DNA of 64,000 nucleotides from Monosporascus cannonballus (lineage: Eukaryota; Ascomycota; Sordariomycetes; Xylariales): contig QJNS01000131.1 of assembly GCA_004154925.1 (NCBI GenBank), positions 62,001 through 126,000 of the forward strand. The letters run 5' to 3'. The notes under the pieces are model-generated. The model made no database searches, was not told the origin of the DNA, and saw only the letters and a list, made by a program, of their open reading frames with translations. Position numbers and translations under genes: made by a program. Shown here piece by piece: positions 1-15,400 of this stretch; the stretch's first letter is position 1; each line of letters begins with the position of its first letter.

Positions 1-3000
1 TAAGACATAATAAAAAAGAACTAGAAAAATGGCAATTAAATTATTAGTACAATTTAATAGTAAAAAGCGATATTCGGGATTTTATATTAAGAAATTCGAC
101 GAAAAATAAGAAAAATTACATAGTTAGTATAGAAAACATTGCGAAGTTAACAAAACGCCTTCCGAAGATAGTTATAAAAATATTAAATCTAAATAGTGAT
201 TACTTGTTTAGAGATTTCAGATTAATACAACAGAATGTATACTATCTATTTTAGTCGATGAAAATATTTTATATATAATGATTATAAGAACTTTATCTGC
301 TAAGATATTACACATATATATTAAAAAGCATTTAATTTTGTTGAATTGAATTTAAAAAGAATAAAGTTAATAAATAATAATAATAATATTTTGGAAAACT
401 CAGATAATAAAACGAGATTAATAAATAAATGATTTTATAAAATTAGTTGAAAAAAAAGCATTATTCGTAAATTTTTAAGGTTTTTACGATTAATATAATT
501 ACTATATAAAAAAGATATTAAGTTAGCGAACAGTAAAAATATATTGCTTAGAAATTATTCTCGATCTTTATTTTTAATTAATATTTATCATAAATTCGAA
601 ATATAAACATTATAAAATATAAATGTTGAAAGTTTAGTTAAAATACATATAAACTTAATATAAATACAATGTAACCTTTTTAAAGAAAACGTGATAATTT
701 AAACAAAATTAGATAAAATGATAAATTATTACTTTAATTTTTAAACTTTATTAAATTAAACTTTTTAAGCTATTTTGTTCCGCTTCTATTTATATCGATT
801 TTTATCTAAGTCTTAGAAAGTTTTTACAGGTTCGAAATAGCCAAGCAAACTGGCGGTTATAATTTTCTAGGTTAATTCGTGTCAAAATTTAAATATCGGA
901 ATTTTTAAATTCGTTAGTATTTTTCTTTTTTAATTTTGTTTAAAAATATTTATAATTCTTATATTATCTAGTATAAACTTTTGTAAGAATTAGTAATCGT
1001 TATATTTGTATATTAGATTATATCTGAAAATTAAAAATTGCAAACAAGCTTTTAAAAATGATTTTTTTAATGCGATTAAAATACTGACGATTTTCGTTCG
1101 CTCGAGAATTTTATTAAACATTTTATTTAAACATATTATCGATATTACGTACCTGAAACTTTGTAGCATAATATCGTAATTAACTATAACTCAAAAAAGT
1201 ATTACAAAAATAAATCAAATTGTAAGACTAAGAAAAGTTTCTAAAAACTTTTATACGTACTTAAAATTTATCGTATAAAACTTAATATCTCGATCTTAGT
1301 AAACTAGTTAACGGGTATAAAGTTTATTAAAAGTAAGATTTATTTACAATTACGTATTTATTTATAAAATAAAGTTTTAACAAAATAAAGTATAATTTAT
1401 TTTAATCGTAAAATTATTAATAAATTATCGTAGTTAAAAAGCATAAGTAAATATATATAGTGCAAAATTTATTATATAAATATTTTCTGTATATTTAATT
1501 AAATTTAAAAATTAAAACATAAATTCGACTATACTTTATATATATATAATAATAGAAAATGTGATATAATACCTTAATGAATTAATAAATTAATATATAA
1601 CTTAAAATAAAGCAAAAGATAAATGTATTTCTTTATAAAATAAATATATTTTTAAAAAATAACAAATTAATTAATTGAATATAACTTAAAACTAAATCCA
1701 AATATAATTCGATAAATTAAAAATAATATAAAATAAAGAGTATTTTAAAAAGAGTTCCGAAATAGCATAATTAAGAAGATTAATAAAGGCGTTTAAAAAG
1801 TTTTTAATGTAATAAATAAAGTTAAAAATGGCTTATTTATATTTAATACTTAAATTGAAATCTATTATTATATTATAATGATAAACTATTAAGCTTTTAA
1901 CGATTATTATATTATATTCATTATTATTAATAACTTTAAAATCTTGCTAAAGTACAAATTCAAATTTTATATCTTTATAAAAATCAAAAATTTAAAATTC
2001 GTTTATAATAACGAAAAAGTTAAACGTGAAGCTAATTATTTCGAAACATTTAGTTAAAAATAATAGTTAATACTTAATTATCACAGCGCTGTATTATAAA
2101 GTTACCATATAATTGTTTAAAAATTATAGTTATATTAATATAACTTTTTAATTTATTAAACAGTGTATTAAAGAAGATTTTACTCTTTAGTAGAATATAG
2201 TAATATATATATATATATATATAATAAATATAGGAAACGCTTTTGAAAAGGTCTACAATAAAATTACTAAAGTATAACAAATAAATATATAAAATAAAAG
2301 TTTTAAAATTTTTAATGAAGTTTTATTTTGCTTATAATTTTTAAAACAACGAATTATATATTTTCTTTCTAAAAACATCAAGAAAATAAATTATAAAAGA
2401 ACGAAATTTAATTTTTAATATTATTAATACAATATGTTTTATTATATATATATATTTCTTTTAAAAAAATATATTAGATTATATTATTAATTATTATTAA
2501 TTAAACGATACCGTTAATAAATATCGAACTTTATTAGTTTTTGATTATTAAGATAAAATTTCACTTTTTAAATAGTAAATAACTTATAGTATTTACTCTT
2601 AATATAAATATAATATTATTAAATTTGTAAAAAATTATAGGTAAAAATAGTTTTTAAAACAAAAAATATGTTCTTGAAATATTTCATTTTATTAATTGAA
2701 TTTACGACGATAGTAGTAATATTTAAGTGGTAATATATTGTGTATTATAAAGATATCGTAACATTTTTATGGTATATTATTTTAAAAATAGTTTTATATT
2801 TCTTCGAAAACCTAAGAAATGTACAAAATATATGTATAAAATCTTTTAACTTTTACAAATTGCCAGATTATTAACTGCTGCTAAAAAACCAAGATTTAAA
2901 ATATAAAACATTTAAATTAAACTTTTAAAAATATATACAATTTAAAATTTAATAATTATTACGAAAATCATTTTTAAAGTTTTAATTAAATTATTATATA

Positions 3001-5202
3001 TTTTATTAACATTATTAAATAGTTTAAATAAATAGCATATAGATCCACTATATTTTATAAAATTAAAAACGCAATTATTTACAAGTTAATATTAATTATT
3101 TATAATTTAATACTGCTTGTTAAATTAAAAACCGATATTTTAAAGTATATATTAAACACAGTAGTTAGATAACGAAATAATTAGAATTATTGAAATTTTT
3201 AAAAATTAACAATTAATAAGTAAACTTAACCCAATTTTAATTATAGCCTTCTTGGTAAAGAATTTATAGCTTTTATAAAAGCTTTTCGAAAATTGAAATA
3301 TGTTATTTTATTATAACTAAAAAACGCATTAAATAATAACGAATATATTTGTTTTAAAAAGTAGATAAATTTCGATTTTGTTATTGTTTTTAAATAAAAC
3401 CTTAAAAAAAGATGAAGCTAATGCTTTAAGCAAGTTATTATAATTTTTTAAAAAAATTGTTTAAAGTTAGCTTTAAGATTTTTAATAATATATTAAAATA
3501 ATATTTACTTTTATACCAAGTAATTTGGATATAAATTATACAATATAACGTATTTTGAAAATTCTAAAAACAATATAATAATTTATTAACAACAATAAAT
3601 ACAAATAAATCTAAAATCCTTCCTAACGAAATTAATCAAATTTAATATACTATTTATATAAATATTAATTATACCAATATTTAAAAATTCATTAAACTTT
3701 AAAACAATTATAATACAATTATTATATTTTAAATTACTATAATAAGTTAAAAAGTAAGTAATAATATGATTTTATTAATCAAGCTAAATTACGACAATAT
3801 AAACTTTATAGAAAATTGTAACCGTTACTAATTTTTAAATATGTATAAGATTTAATTCCTATAAATTTACTTATCAAATTTCTCTTATTTAAAAGTCTAG
3901 TATTCGAAATACATTATATAAAGAACTTTGAAGTTGTCGGCAGATTAACAAAGTTTTCTTATTTTTATCTTGTTAAAAAATTCATAATACTAAATTAATA
4001 ATATATATTTTGAGAAATAAATATTATTAATATGTATAAATTAATATAAATTATAAATTGTCTAATATATTAAAATTATCACTAAGATAATAAAGAAATC
4101 AATGAAATTAAAACTTAAAAAGTTACTTACGATATTATATTACTTACAAACAAAGTAACTAAATTAACAAGCTATTTATAGTATAATTAACCTAAGATAT
4201 TAATTGTTATAACATCATTAAACTAATTCTAAGAAATTTTACCTACGATTTTATATTTAATATTTATAACAATATAAACATTATTTATCGTGCAAATTAT
4301 ATTGTGTAATAATTTTCTATATATCTAGCTTAGTTTAAAAGATACACGTTAAAGCTAAATATATTTTATATAGGAATATATAATAAGTCTATAAATATTT
4401 AAATAATATTAATTTTAAAACAATATAAGCAATTATATTACAAGATAAAATAAAACTACAATTTATAAAGAATTAAATAATCAAAGAGTATAATAAAAAA
4501 AGATAACAAGAGTTCTAAAAATTATTCCTTTATAAAAAATATCTAAATACAACGATTTAGTAAATAATCTAATTTCAAATGTCCCGATACATGTAAAATC
4601 GTCAAATAATATTAAAAAACAATTTCTAATTATAACTTCTATCTAAAATTAAAAACCTTTTTAATTTTCTATATTTCTTTGCTTAAGGTAAAAGCGGATA
4701 CTCTAAGAGTACAAACGGTATAAAACGATATAAAGATAAAATATAAATAAACGTATAAAATAAAACAATTTTTAATATTAAAAAAAACATAAATTCATTT
4801 AATATTTAATTTAATAAAAAATACTTGAATTTCGGAAATACTTAAACATCTACTAAAAATCTTATTGATATTTAATCTTTATTAAAAAAAAACTGTTATT
4901 AGCAGCGCTAATATTAACAAAGTTAAAGGCCTTCTAATTAATAATTAACTAATCGAAGAGTTCTATATTAAACTAACCGAAAAGAATAAAAAACGATACT
5001 ATTATGAGTTTTACGACTTTCGTTCTAATTTGCTTTTTTTGTTCTAATTTCTTTAACCTTCTTAAGTTATCGATATTACGATATACAGCGTTTATTATTT
5101 CATTTTACTAAACTTCTTTATTTATATATATAATACAAACGAATATGAACTTTTAAAATAAAATAATTAACAGTGGAAAGCGCCTTTTAACATCAGCTTA
5201 AA
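1..5202 (+). mobile_element. Gypsy element G, left part (RIP relic, 5' end outside window)
   Basis: Very AT-rich DNA without a usable reading frame. By eye, 2585-2800 aligns with the reverse-transcriptase region of elements D and F, and 3355-3475 aligns with the RNase H end that reads well in element C (36322-36573, minus strand). Both matches place G on the plus strand. Every frame is broken by TAA/TAG and CpA is almost absent, as expected after heavy RIP. The element is cut at 5202 by insertion of element A and resumes at 17344. Its 5' LTR and gag should lie left of the window. Positions 1-2500 are assigned to G only by inference from element length. Confidence 0.6.
5198..5202. repeat. Target-site duplication TTAAA of element A, left copy
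   Basis: The 5 bp TTAAA lie directly before the left LTR of A and recur directly after its right LTR at 17344-17348. This is the 5-bp duplication expected of gypsy integrase. Confidence 0.7.
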
Positions 5203-5585
5203 TATAAAAGCTAGCGGCTAAACCAACTATTAAATCTTAATCGTACGGTTTTATATTAGTAGAAATATCGTTAAAATTTAAGCAATAACGTAGTATAATT
5301 ATATTTTATATTACCAAAGGTATTTTAAATAACGAAATTATATGTATTATAAGCTAAGATTAATAAAATTATGAAAATAGTAAGCATATATATTTTATTT
5401 ATAGGTTAAAGTGCTTAAATCGCTTACTATTTTACGCATTTTAGTATTTTTTAATATTGCTTAATAAGTTTAAAGTTTTTAAATTTTTAAACGTCTTAAA
5501 CTAACTACGTAATCAATTTTCGTATCGTGTTTAGTCTTTTTATTTCGACCGTTCTTAAGCTCGCTAAATTTATTAAATTATAATA
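5203..5585 (-). repeat. LTR of element A, left (3' LTR)
   Basis: About 383 bp, aligned with 16953-17343 and with the LTRs of C, D, F and G. Shared blocks include AACCAACTATTAAATCTTA near the left end and TATTTCGACCGTTCTTA near the right end. Differences are mostly C-to-T or G-to-A. Confidence 0.8.
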
Positions 5586-6873
5586 ATATTTTTTAAGATT
5601 TTTATTCTGAAAGTCTTATACGTTTTTTTCTTTAATTTAGCATATCTAGTTGCAATAAAAAATACGTTTACGTAAACGTATTAACTTTCTTTACTAAAAC
5701 GAAGTATATGTCTACGTTTTATTATATATTTTTGTTTTTGCTATAAAATAAAAGCAGAAATGTAAAGATTTTTTTAAACTTCTGAAAAATATACGCGATG
5801 TATTCGTTATACAGGTTCTTATAAAGTTTTTGAGCTATTTTAAATTTAATATAAACATTTGACCGATAAAAAAGTCGTTTAAATTATAAGAATACGCAGG
5901 TGCAAAAGATATTATATATTACTGTTAATAAATTAAAACGTTTTTAAAAATAACGGCGAACTTTTTATCGTTAAAGTATAAAAATATTTCGTCGTAATAT
6001 TAAAGATTTCAAGGTTAAAAAGAAATTCAAACAGGTTACGCGAAAATAAAAATAATTAATAATTAAAATAATTACGTTAATATTGATTACGGTTTTTTTA
6101 ATTAGACTAGTCTTGATATTACTAATTAGTTAACTTTTGATTTAAACGTTTTGTAAGATGTTTTTAGCGTTGTTAGTGAAAACTTTTTAATAAGTGTTAG
6201 GTATTTATAAGGATTTTCGCAAGTTTTTAAATATTTTTAAAGTTAAAGTATTTTTTATTTAACTAGATACTAAGTTCATTGCTTTCTTTTTTATATTAAT
6301 TTTTTTTATTTTATATATAAATTTATTTTTCGTTTTTACATTATATTATTTAGTAATTAATTGAATCGTAGTTACTTTAAATGTAAATAGAAAAATATAA
6401 AATTTAAAATATAATATAATTTTTTAAAGAACGTTTAACCGGTAATCTTTTAAAACAAATTAGTTTAGTAGTTTTATATAAATTAAGATATTTGGAATTA
6501 AATATTTGTTAATTATTTGTATTTAAATATTATTTCTAGCGAACTAAAATATATCTCTTTTTTCAAAAATTTGAGTTTTTTTAGTTTTTCTAGTTATAAT
6601 ATTTGTTGATTTAATTACGTACGAATTCTAATTTTGTTGTTATTTTTTATTATAGTTGTTCAATTTATTTTAACATAAATATTATTTTAATATTAAAACG
6701 TTTACTATATACGTTTTTATAAATATATTGTATAAATCTACGTTTTATATTTGTTATTATTAATGTAATATTTTCGTAATAATTATTATTATACGTTAAT
6801 TAGATAATAAGTAGCTTTTAACTTAATTGTTGTATTAATAATTAATATAATATTATAAATATGTTTTTAAAAT

Positions 6874-6878
6874 TTGGC
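6874..6878. repeat. Target-site duplication TTGGC of element B, left copy
   Basis: TTGGC precedes the left LTR of B and recurs at 12492-12496 directly after the right LTR. Confidence 0.85.
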
Positions 6879-7068
6879 TGTTATAGGCTAAAGCTTATAG
6901 GGCAGCTCGGGCTTATAGAGCGAGCTTCTTAGCCCGAGCTCACCTATATGTATATAGGGAGCAGCCACCTCGTTAATGGCTAACTGTTTCTTTTTTTCCC
7001 TTCTTACCTTAAATATAAACCTTCGTTGGGCCGTATTTCCGTTTAACTTACGTATCGTACCCGTTATA
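6879..7068 (+). repeat. LTR of element B, 5' copy
   Basis: 190 bp, colinear with 12302-12491. The block CCTTCGTTGGGCCGT is shared. This copy carries more C-to-T and G-to-A changes in its right half than the 3' copy. Confidence 0.9.
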
Positions 7069-9309
7069 TATATTTAAGATTATAACTTATTATAATTTCC
7101 AGAATATTAAATAAAAACGAAACGTTTCTTAAAGATACCCTAGTTACGGATAATAAGCTAAAATTTTTTTTATAATATAGTAATTGCAAAATAACATAAC
7201 CGACGAAACTATAAGCAAGCTTACGGTATTAACTTTATCCGGAACCATTAAGGAAAACTTATAGCATTAATCGTTCGTAAATATACTTTAAAAGCTTAAT
7301 ATATAGTAAAAAAAGTTTGCCAAACTGGTTCTTAGCCGTGACGAAACGATAAATAACCTGCTTAACCGGAGAACGGAAATAAAAAGATATTTTTTTATGA
7401 AAACGGAAAAAAAAAGCCTTTATAAAATAAAACCCGTTTCGCCAAAAACTTACGGTAAGTTTACCGCTTAATAACGCGTTCGTAAAAACGAATCGTAAAC
7501 CTATAAAATAACCTTCGTAAAACGGGAAATAAAAAACGTTCCGTTCGTTTTTCGCCATATTTCGTACAAAGGTAAAAGAAAACCGGCTTATTTCCGGTTT
7601 CCTTATAATAATTTATTTAGGTATTATAATATTTATATTTATCGAAAAATAATTATAATTTAGCTATTAATTTAAAATAAAAGAATTACGAAAGAATTTT
7701 GACGTCGATAATTTTTTCCTTTATATAAAAAACCAATTTAAAAATAAATAGATGGTATAATCCGTTAAAAAATAATTATAATGTATAAGACAAAATAATA
7801 ATTAATGATTTTAAAATTACTTATTAAATTTTAATTTTATATTAGCTAAATATAAAAATTTAATATAATCTTTATTAATTAAAATGATTTCCTTAAACGC
7901 CGGTATTAATATATAATTCCGTAACGCATTAATCGTAAAAAATATACTTTATAACGATTATAACCGTTAAATACATAAAATAAAAAAGGTAATTAATTAT
8001 TTAAAGGTTTTATCCGATTATTATATAAGTAAAAAAACGATAACCTAGTATTTCGGTAAAAAAAGCGGAACGGTTAATTAATAATAATATATTAGTTAAA
8101 TTAATAAATTAATTTAAATAATAAATATTTAAGAAAATATGTTTATAACGGATATCGCGTAATTAATTACGTTAATTTCTAAATTTATAGACCAGTAATA
8201 AAATAATCGAAAAAATTGATCCGCAAATGGCTCAAAATAGGGTTCGGATAACCGGCCTTATACAAAATAATTTTCCGATAACAAAATAAAAATTCGGAAA
8301 TGGAAAAAATAATATTTCTGTTACGCCGTCACAAGCTATTCGAACTGGGAATATCCCAAATACAAACCCGCAAAACGGCCTTATCCGGCTAGGACGGAAA
8401 TTATGGCAATAAGTTCGCGGGATGTCGTTAACGGGAATAACGACTTGGATAACGAAAATTTAAAAAAATAACTCTTATTAAAAATTACTAGCAAAAGGAA
8501 AACGTAATAAAGAAAAAATTATAAAAAGTTAATAATAAATTAGATAATACTTTTTTATATTGAACGTTTTAATTAATAATATTATATATATAAACGTTTT
8601 AATTAATAATAAATATATTTATTATTCTGTATTTAATTAACGATTAATCCGCCGTTTAAAGTTATAACGTATATTTATTATATCTTATTGGTTAAAGCTG
8701 GCGAAAAATAACGAACGTATAATAATTATAATCCGGAAAATTATTTATATTAATATAAATTTAAATAGTTATTTAAAACGAATTTAGAGGTACGTAATTA
8801 AAAATTTATCTTACCTTTTTATTTTAGGAAAACCCTAAATAAAATATAATAATATCGTATACGAAATAAAATAACGGCTTATCCGTTTTGCGAATAACGT
8901 TATTATATTTATATTATGCGAAAAAAGATGGTTTGATAAGGAGCTTCAGAATTATTTAAAGGGGCGATTATAAAAATATAAAAAAATCTACCTAATAACG
9001 GCTATAACCTTTACGGTAATAACGCAGTAAAATTATTATAAAAAGACGGGACATAATTATTCGCAATTTTTATAAAAGATATTAATAAGGCCTTAAAAAT
9101 AAAGCCGTAATTAATTTTTTTAAAAATATAACGAAATACTTTTCTAAGAAAATACGGAAATTTTAAAATCTTTTTATAAATAACGAAAACTTATTATTAT
9201 TCTTTTATCGTAATAATAATAATATAACGATAAATCTGGAAATAAATATTTCGGGTTAAACAAATTAATTTTATAAGAATCCCTATACGGGATATTAAGA
9301 AAAAAATTA

Positions 9310-11700
9310 TTGGTTTTACGTAAAATACTTATAAATTTGTTTAACAAACACTGGATTCGAACTAATAATTTTTTCGTAAGTACCCCGATATTATTTGCAA
9401 AAAAACTTAACGGAAGTTTACGGCTTTGCATAAATTATAAAAAGCTAAATAAAATTACGAAACAAAACCGTTATTTTTTCCCGTTAATAAAAGAAACGTT
9501 ACGAACTTTATTATAGGCCCGGTAATTTATAAAGTTCGACGTTCGAACGGCCTTTTACCGGTTACGTATTTGCTAAAAAAACGAATAAAAAATTGCATTC
9601 TATATACGTTTTGGGTTTTTCGAATAATTAATATATTTATTCGGCTTTAACGGTATACCGGCTACCTTTTAGCATTATATTAGTATTATATTAAAATATT
9701 ATTTTAATAATTTTTGCTTTATATATATAAATAATATATTAATTTATTTGTCCGGTTTTCGAACCGATTATATAATTAAGGTTAAGTAAGTATTTCGTTA
9801 TTTAGTAAAAGCAGAATTAAAATTAAACCTAGATAAATACGAATTTGCAATTTAAAAAATAAAATATTTAAAATTTATTATCGAAACAAAAATAAGCTTA
9901 AAAGTTAATTTTAAAAAAATAACGGTTATTTAGGAATAAAAGGCCCTTATTAATATAAAAAAGGTTAGGAACTTTATCAGGTTCGTTAATTTTTATCGAA
10001 CTTTTATAAAATATTTTAGCAAAATAACGGTTCCTTTTTTGTAACTAATTAAAAAAACCCTTTTCCGTTAGAAAAACGAAAAATAACAAACCTTTAACCG
10101 ATTTAAAAAACTTTTTATTATAACGTTTATCCTTACGCATTAAAATTCCAAAAAAATAATAATAATAATAAATTATTCCGGCTAAGTAGTTAAAAAATAC
10201 TTATCCTAATTTCATTCGTTAAGGCGTTTGTAATTAATAACGTACTTTTTAAAAAAGTTGTTACTAGCTAAATATAATTACGAAATATACGATAAAAAGC
10301 TGTTAGCTATCGTCAAAACGTTAACGGAATAAAAAAGGAAGCTTTAAAAGCTAATTAGCCTTTTTACGATTTTAACAAATTACGTAAATTTTTAATATTT
10401 TATAAATACCTGCAAATTTATTAAAAAATAAATTTAATAAGTTAATTTTTTTATCCGCCTTTAATTTCGTATTTAAATATTATTTTAATAAATTAACAAG
10501 TTAACCTGATATTATATTTCGTAAGTTATAAAATATTTTTTATAACAAGAAATATTAAGTTTAAAAAGTAAATAACTCGGTTAATTAAAAAAGAATAATT
10601 ATTTAACGAATTAACGTAAATCTAGAAAATCTTAATGGCCGTAACTTATTTAAAATGGGGAAATAACGAACGACCGGTTATAACCCCCGGTAAAAAAATA
10701 TTTTTCGAAAAAAACCTTTAAAAATGTAGAATTTAAAAATTATTAAAAATAAAATTTTAAAAGTGGCGTATGCCGCCGTAACCTAAAAACTACGTAATTT
10801 CTCCTTAGTTATAAATGCAATAAAGGTTTTTATAACGAAATATTTTTTTAATCCTAAAGGTTCTTTATAATTTAAAGAACGTATTTAAGTTTTTATTTAA
10901 AAGCTATTCCGGATATTATTAATTTAATAAATATACGATTTTTATATTACCGGTTATTTAAAAAAAAGATATTATGTTAATAATAATAATCCGTAATTAT
11001 TATTAGCCGGAATAGGTTTAGGATATACGTTATTTTTGCTGTAATTACGATATATATAATAAATTGTACGTATGAAAAAAAACGAAAAAGGGGTTATTAC
11101 GGTTTTCACTTATTTTAAACCGATTTTATTTAAATTTTTCGATAAATTTTATAATCGATTTACCGATAAGGCAAAAATGGAACCTCCGTTTTTTTATAAT
11201 ATTTTATAATCGTTTAACAAAAACGGTTATTTTAAAGCCGCTAATTAATATGGACGCGGAAACGTATATTTAATACTTTATTACCTACTATTAAAGATAT
11301 TACGGTTTTCTTAAAAAATTATTATTCGATAAAAAAATAATTAAATAAACAAATTTTGAATTTACTTATACGACTTAATAAATATATAGTAATAACTTAA
11401 TATATCCTTTTATTTTCAAATAGACGGAATTACGGAAAAAGTTAATTAAAAAGTTTTCGTATACCTTTATTATTTTATAAGTTACGTACAATATAATTGG
11501 GCTGAATTTTTACCGGTAACATAATTAGCTTCTAACGGCAGAAATTCCTTATTAAAAATATTTTTTAACTTACGGGTATAATATAAAGCTTATTAACAAA
11601 ATACCGGTAATTACCTAATTAATTTCTAATACGGAAAAAGTTATTAATTTTATTAGAAAATTACGAAAAAATATAAAATTTATATAAATTATTACGGCGT
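9310..11700 (+). pseudogene. Element B pol remnant (RT, RNase H, integrase)
   Basis: The 68-codon open stretch 9310-9516 reads as the start of a gypsy reverse transcriptase (ILFAKKLNGSLRLCINYKKL, then NRYFFPLIKE). In the same frame, past stop codons, come FDVRTAFYRLRI and GFNGIPATF, then YINNILIY at about 9720-9745 where the family has a YxDD active site, so both catalytic aspartates are mutated to Asn. At about 11150-11300 the frame reads like the integrase core (RLTKTVILKPL and MDAET). No functional protein can be made. Stops are mostly TAA/TAG, consistent with RIP of CAA, CAG, CGA and TGG codons. Confidence 0.85.
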
Positions 11701-12301
11701 CGGTATAAATGCGGATAAAATAATTATTTAACATTTTTAAAAAATAAATACCGTATTTCGATATAAAAAAACCTAATATAATTAAATTTAAAAAACGTAA
11801 TTACCCCGTAATTATCTAAAAATTTATTTTGGATATATGTTAAATATAAAATTATTGCAATTATTTTACATAATACCGTAAAATTAAACGTATTATCGGG
11901 AATATATTTAAGATTTAACGTAAATCTTTTAAAGCTAATAGCAAAAAACCTGTTATTTAATTAAATCCTAAATAATAATTAATTATTATCGATATTATTA
12001 GAAAAAAAGCAAAAGAAATATATAATAACACGTATATTAAAGGTTAAAAATAGGGGTATAAGCCGTAGTCGCCGAAAATAACTATTTGTAAAATAGGTAA
12101 ATTATGCTAAACCAATATAGGAACTATATAATAACTTCGAAAATATAATTATTTTTAATAATTTCGAAAAATTATTTAAAAACGGAAACGGGATTGGCGA
12201 AAACGTAAAAATACGAATAAGGATAAAAGGAAAAAGATATAAGCAAAGCCGTTACTACTTTGCCGTAATTTCGTTACTCTCTAAAGGTAAAAAAAAAATG
12301 A

Positions 12302-12491
12302 TATTATAGGCTAAAGCTTATAAGGCAGCTCGGGCTTACGAAGTAAACTTTTTAGCTCGAGTTTACCTATATGTATATAAGGAATAGCCATCTTACTGGT
12401 AATTAACTGTTTTTCCCTTTTCCTTCTTACCTTGAATATAAACCTTCGTTGGGCCGTGCCTCCGTTCAACCTACGTATCGTGCCCGTCATA
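12302..12491 (+). repeat. LTR of element B, 3' copy
   Basis: 190 bp and followed by TTGGC. Its last 60 bp keep several CpA/TpG sites that are mutated in the 5' copy, giving a view of the less mutated LTR. Confidence 0.9.
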
Positions 12492-12496
12492 TTGGC

Positions 12497-15400
12497 AAAA
12501 CTATTAGATTTATTTATTTGTTTAAAAGTTAAATACCTTAAATAACTTATAATTAAAACTCCTTTATATTATAAAATATTACTAAAACTTTGAATTAAAT
12601 ATAATTTTCATATTAAATAATAATAAATAATAGGTCGTATATATTAAAAATAATTTCAAATACTTTACATATAAAATATATGAAATATTGGTATTGTGCT
12701 ATAAAATATAAAATAACAAGATTTTGAAATATGTTAATAATTACTTAAATATTATGGTAGTATATTTTTCTTATTAGATTTTTGAATAAAGAAAATGTAA
12801 TAATAAAATTTGTAGTTTTTTATAAAGTTTATATCGTTACATCTTTGTTTTATTATAAAGCTTATATTATCGTTATATTTTTGAAATTGAAAATTTTTTA
12901 AGCAAAAACTAAACACTTTAAAATTGTTATAAAATTTTATAGAGTTTTAGATATTTATATAACTTATATTCGTATATTTATTACATTAAGTATGTTTCGT
13001 ATTTTTATAACATTTATAATTTATTTAATATTTTAAGTAACATATTGTTATATCTTTTTTATTTTTTTGGTATAGCTTATATAATATAACTTGTATTATT
13101 GTAATTTAACGCATGTACAGATGTTTCTTAAAGGTAATATTAAAAATTATATAGCTGATTTGGATTAAACTCTTTTCGAAATTTTGTCGTTTGTTTAATA
13201 TATCGATTTTACCGTTTTTTAAACCTTTTTATAGACAATAATAAAATCTAAATTTGTTCTCCTTTTAATCTATTGTACTTATCGTTTTGCAAATTTTTTA
13301 ATTGTAATAAAATAGATACGAATTTAATAATTCGAATAGATTTTAATTTATTAAATTTTTATCTTAAGAAAATACCTAAATTTGGGAAAAGTTATAATAA
13401 AAAGTATAAACTTTTTAACTGCAATAGCGTAATTAAGTTTGGTTTTTTTAAAATTTATTAAAAAAACGAATAGATATAATTTATCTTTATTATTTTGCTA
13501 TTTAAATATCGCGTTTAACGTAAAATTCGAAATATCGATTTTTAATTTAACGAAGTAAGACAAAGCGTATATAATTAATATCTATTTGTTAGTTATTATA
13601 GTTTTAATTACTAGAATAGTTTTACCGTTTACAGCGTGTATTTAAATTTTTTGTAAGGTTAATTAAAAGTATAACAGTTTTGCTAAAACTTCGAATAAAT
13701 TCTTTATAATAATCAACAAATATACGAAATATTTATATTTTTTATTTTTAATTAAAGTTTGTTACTTCATACTTGTAATATTTTTTTAAAGATTTATTTT
13801 AATATATTGAGTAACAATAATAGATTTTAAAGTTTCTATTTTACTAATAAAATTAATCTTTCTTTATATTAATCAATAGTTTAGCATGTTATAGAATTTA
13901 AAAAACTTTATAAATGTATTATATATATATTTTTAATTGTTTAAAAAATTAAAAATATGGTGTCGATAACATACCACTAAGTTAAAAAATATTCTTGTAA
14001 TATATAATTTATTATTCGTTAAAAGGCTATTACTATATTTATCAACTCTATTAACGTAATTAAATATATAAATAATTTATATTTTATTTAAAAGTGATTT
14101 TTATTTGTATATATTTTATTCGAAAGAGCCTATATTTGTCTTTAGAATTAAATGCTGTATATTATTAGATTTTATAAAATCGGGTTGTTATTTCCGTAAT
14201 TTAAAGCAATAATATTGGAATTTTTGACAATAATATCGATTAGCTATTTATACTCAATTATAATCTATAATTTGTTTTTTTACAGATACGAATAATATAA
14301 GCTATTTTGCGAGTAATTTCAATGCTTAAATTTGTCCTTTTTATAACTAATTTTTGATACATTTTTTAAAAAAAATATATAATTTATTTTGCTTAAAATT
14401 GTCAATAAGATAAAACTTTATAAATGCGTTTTTTAGAATTATTTCTTTATTTCTTTCGTTATATTTTACTAGCTTATTAGACTTTTTTTAACAAATTGCT
14501 TATATTTATAGTATTATAATAAAATATTAAATTAGAGTTTTAATTTTATAACCTTTCATTTTAAGTTATTATTTAATTACTTAAATTTTAATTTAATAAT
14601 AATAATAAGTCGTTTTTTAATATCTATCTTATATATTTCTTTGGTAAATAAGGTATTTGTTATATTTTTATACTTGTATTCGCCGTTTTTATCGATCGAA
14701 TATTAAGATTTTATTCTTCGAATTTTGTTTATTAATAAAGTATAAAACGGACTCTATAAAGTTAAATTTAATATGGACTTAAACTTTGTATTAATATATT
14801 CATAGTTTTTTAATATTATATTGTAACTTTTAAGTAAATCGATATTTAAATTGGTTATTTGATATTATCGTCAAATAAAAATTTCAAAATAATTAATTTT
14901 ACGTTTAGTTTATTTTATTATTTTTCAAAATTGAACGTTTAGTATTTATATTTATATAAAGTTTTAATTTGCATTTCTATAGCAATCTGAATTTATTAAT
15001 AACGTTTAATATAATATAAATTTTCAAGCTACGTAATTTATTATTATAGTATATTAATATATTCTAAGTCGTATAATTAAGTTAATTATATTATCAACCG
15101 TTTTTAATATCGTATATAAAGTCGTTTTTAAAAATTGTATTTTTTTTATATTTCGTTATATTGTAGCCTTTTTATATGTAACCTTTTTTTAATCCTTTTC
15201 AACTTATTAAGTTGTATCTATATTTTCGTATATAAGATATCAAGTTGTTATCTATGTCGGTTTTAGCGATATATTTAGCTTTCAAAATATTGTAATTAGT
15301 TTTAATTTTGCTATAATTGCTTTTATTAAATAGTTACTTTATTTATAAATTATATAGCGTTTTATTATATTATGTCAATGTTATTTTAATATTGTTCGAG

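Larger units (their letters stand above)
6879..12491 (+). mobile_element. Gypsy element B, complete, 5.6 kb, nested in A
   Basis: Two 190-bp LTRs (6879-7068, 12302-12491) flanked by TTGGC on both sides define the element exactly. A polypurine stretch (about 12284-12301) lies just before the right LTR, so the coding strand is plus. The order reverse transcriptase, RNase H, integrase is that of Ty3/gypsy. RIP has placed stop codons throughout, and the only long gag-to-pol remnants are short open stretches. Its LTRs are unrelated to those of the surrounding element A. Confidence 0.9.

Noticed and set aside
2074..2280. Minus-strand 68-codon frame rich in Tyr and Ile
   Set aside because: It lies over a TA-repeat in RIP-saturated DNA, with composition-driven amino acids and no motif.
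7259..7558. 99-codon minus-strand frame in element B
   Set aside because: Antisense to the gag region of a plus-strand gypsy element; aromatic-rich because of AT bias.
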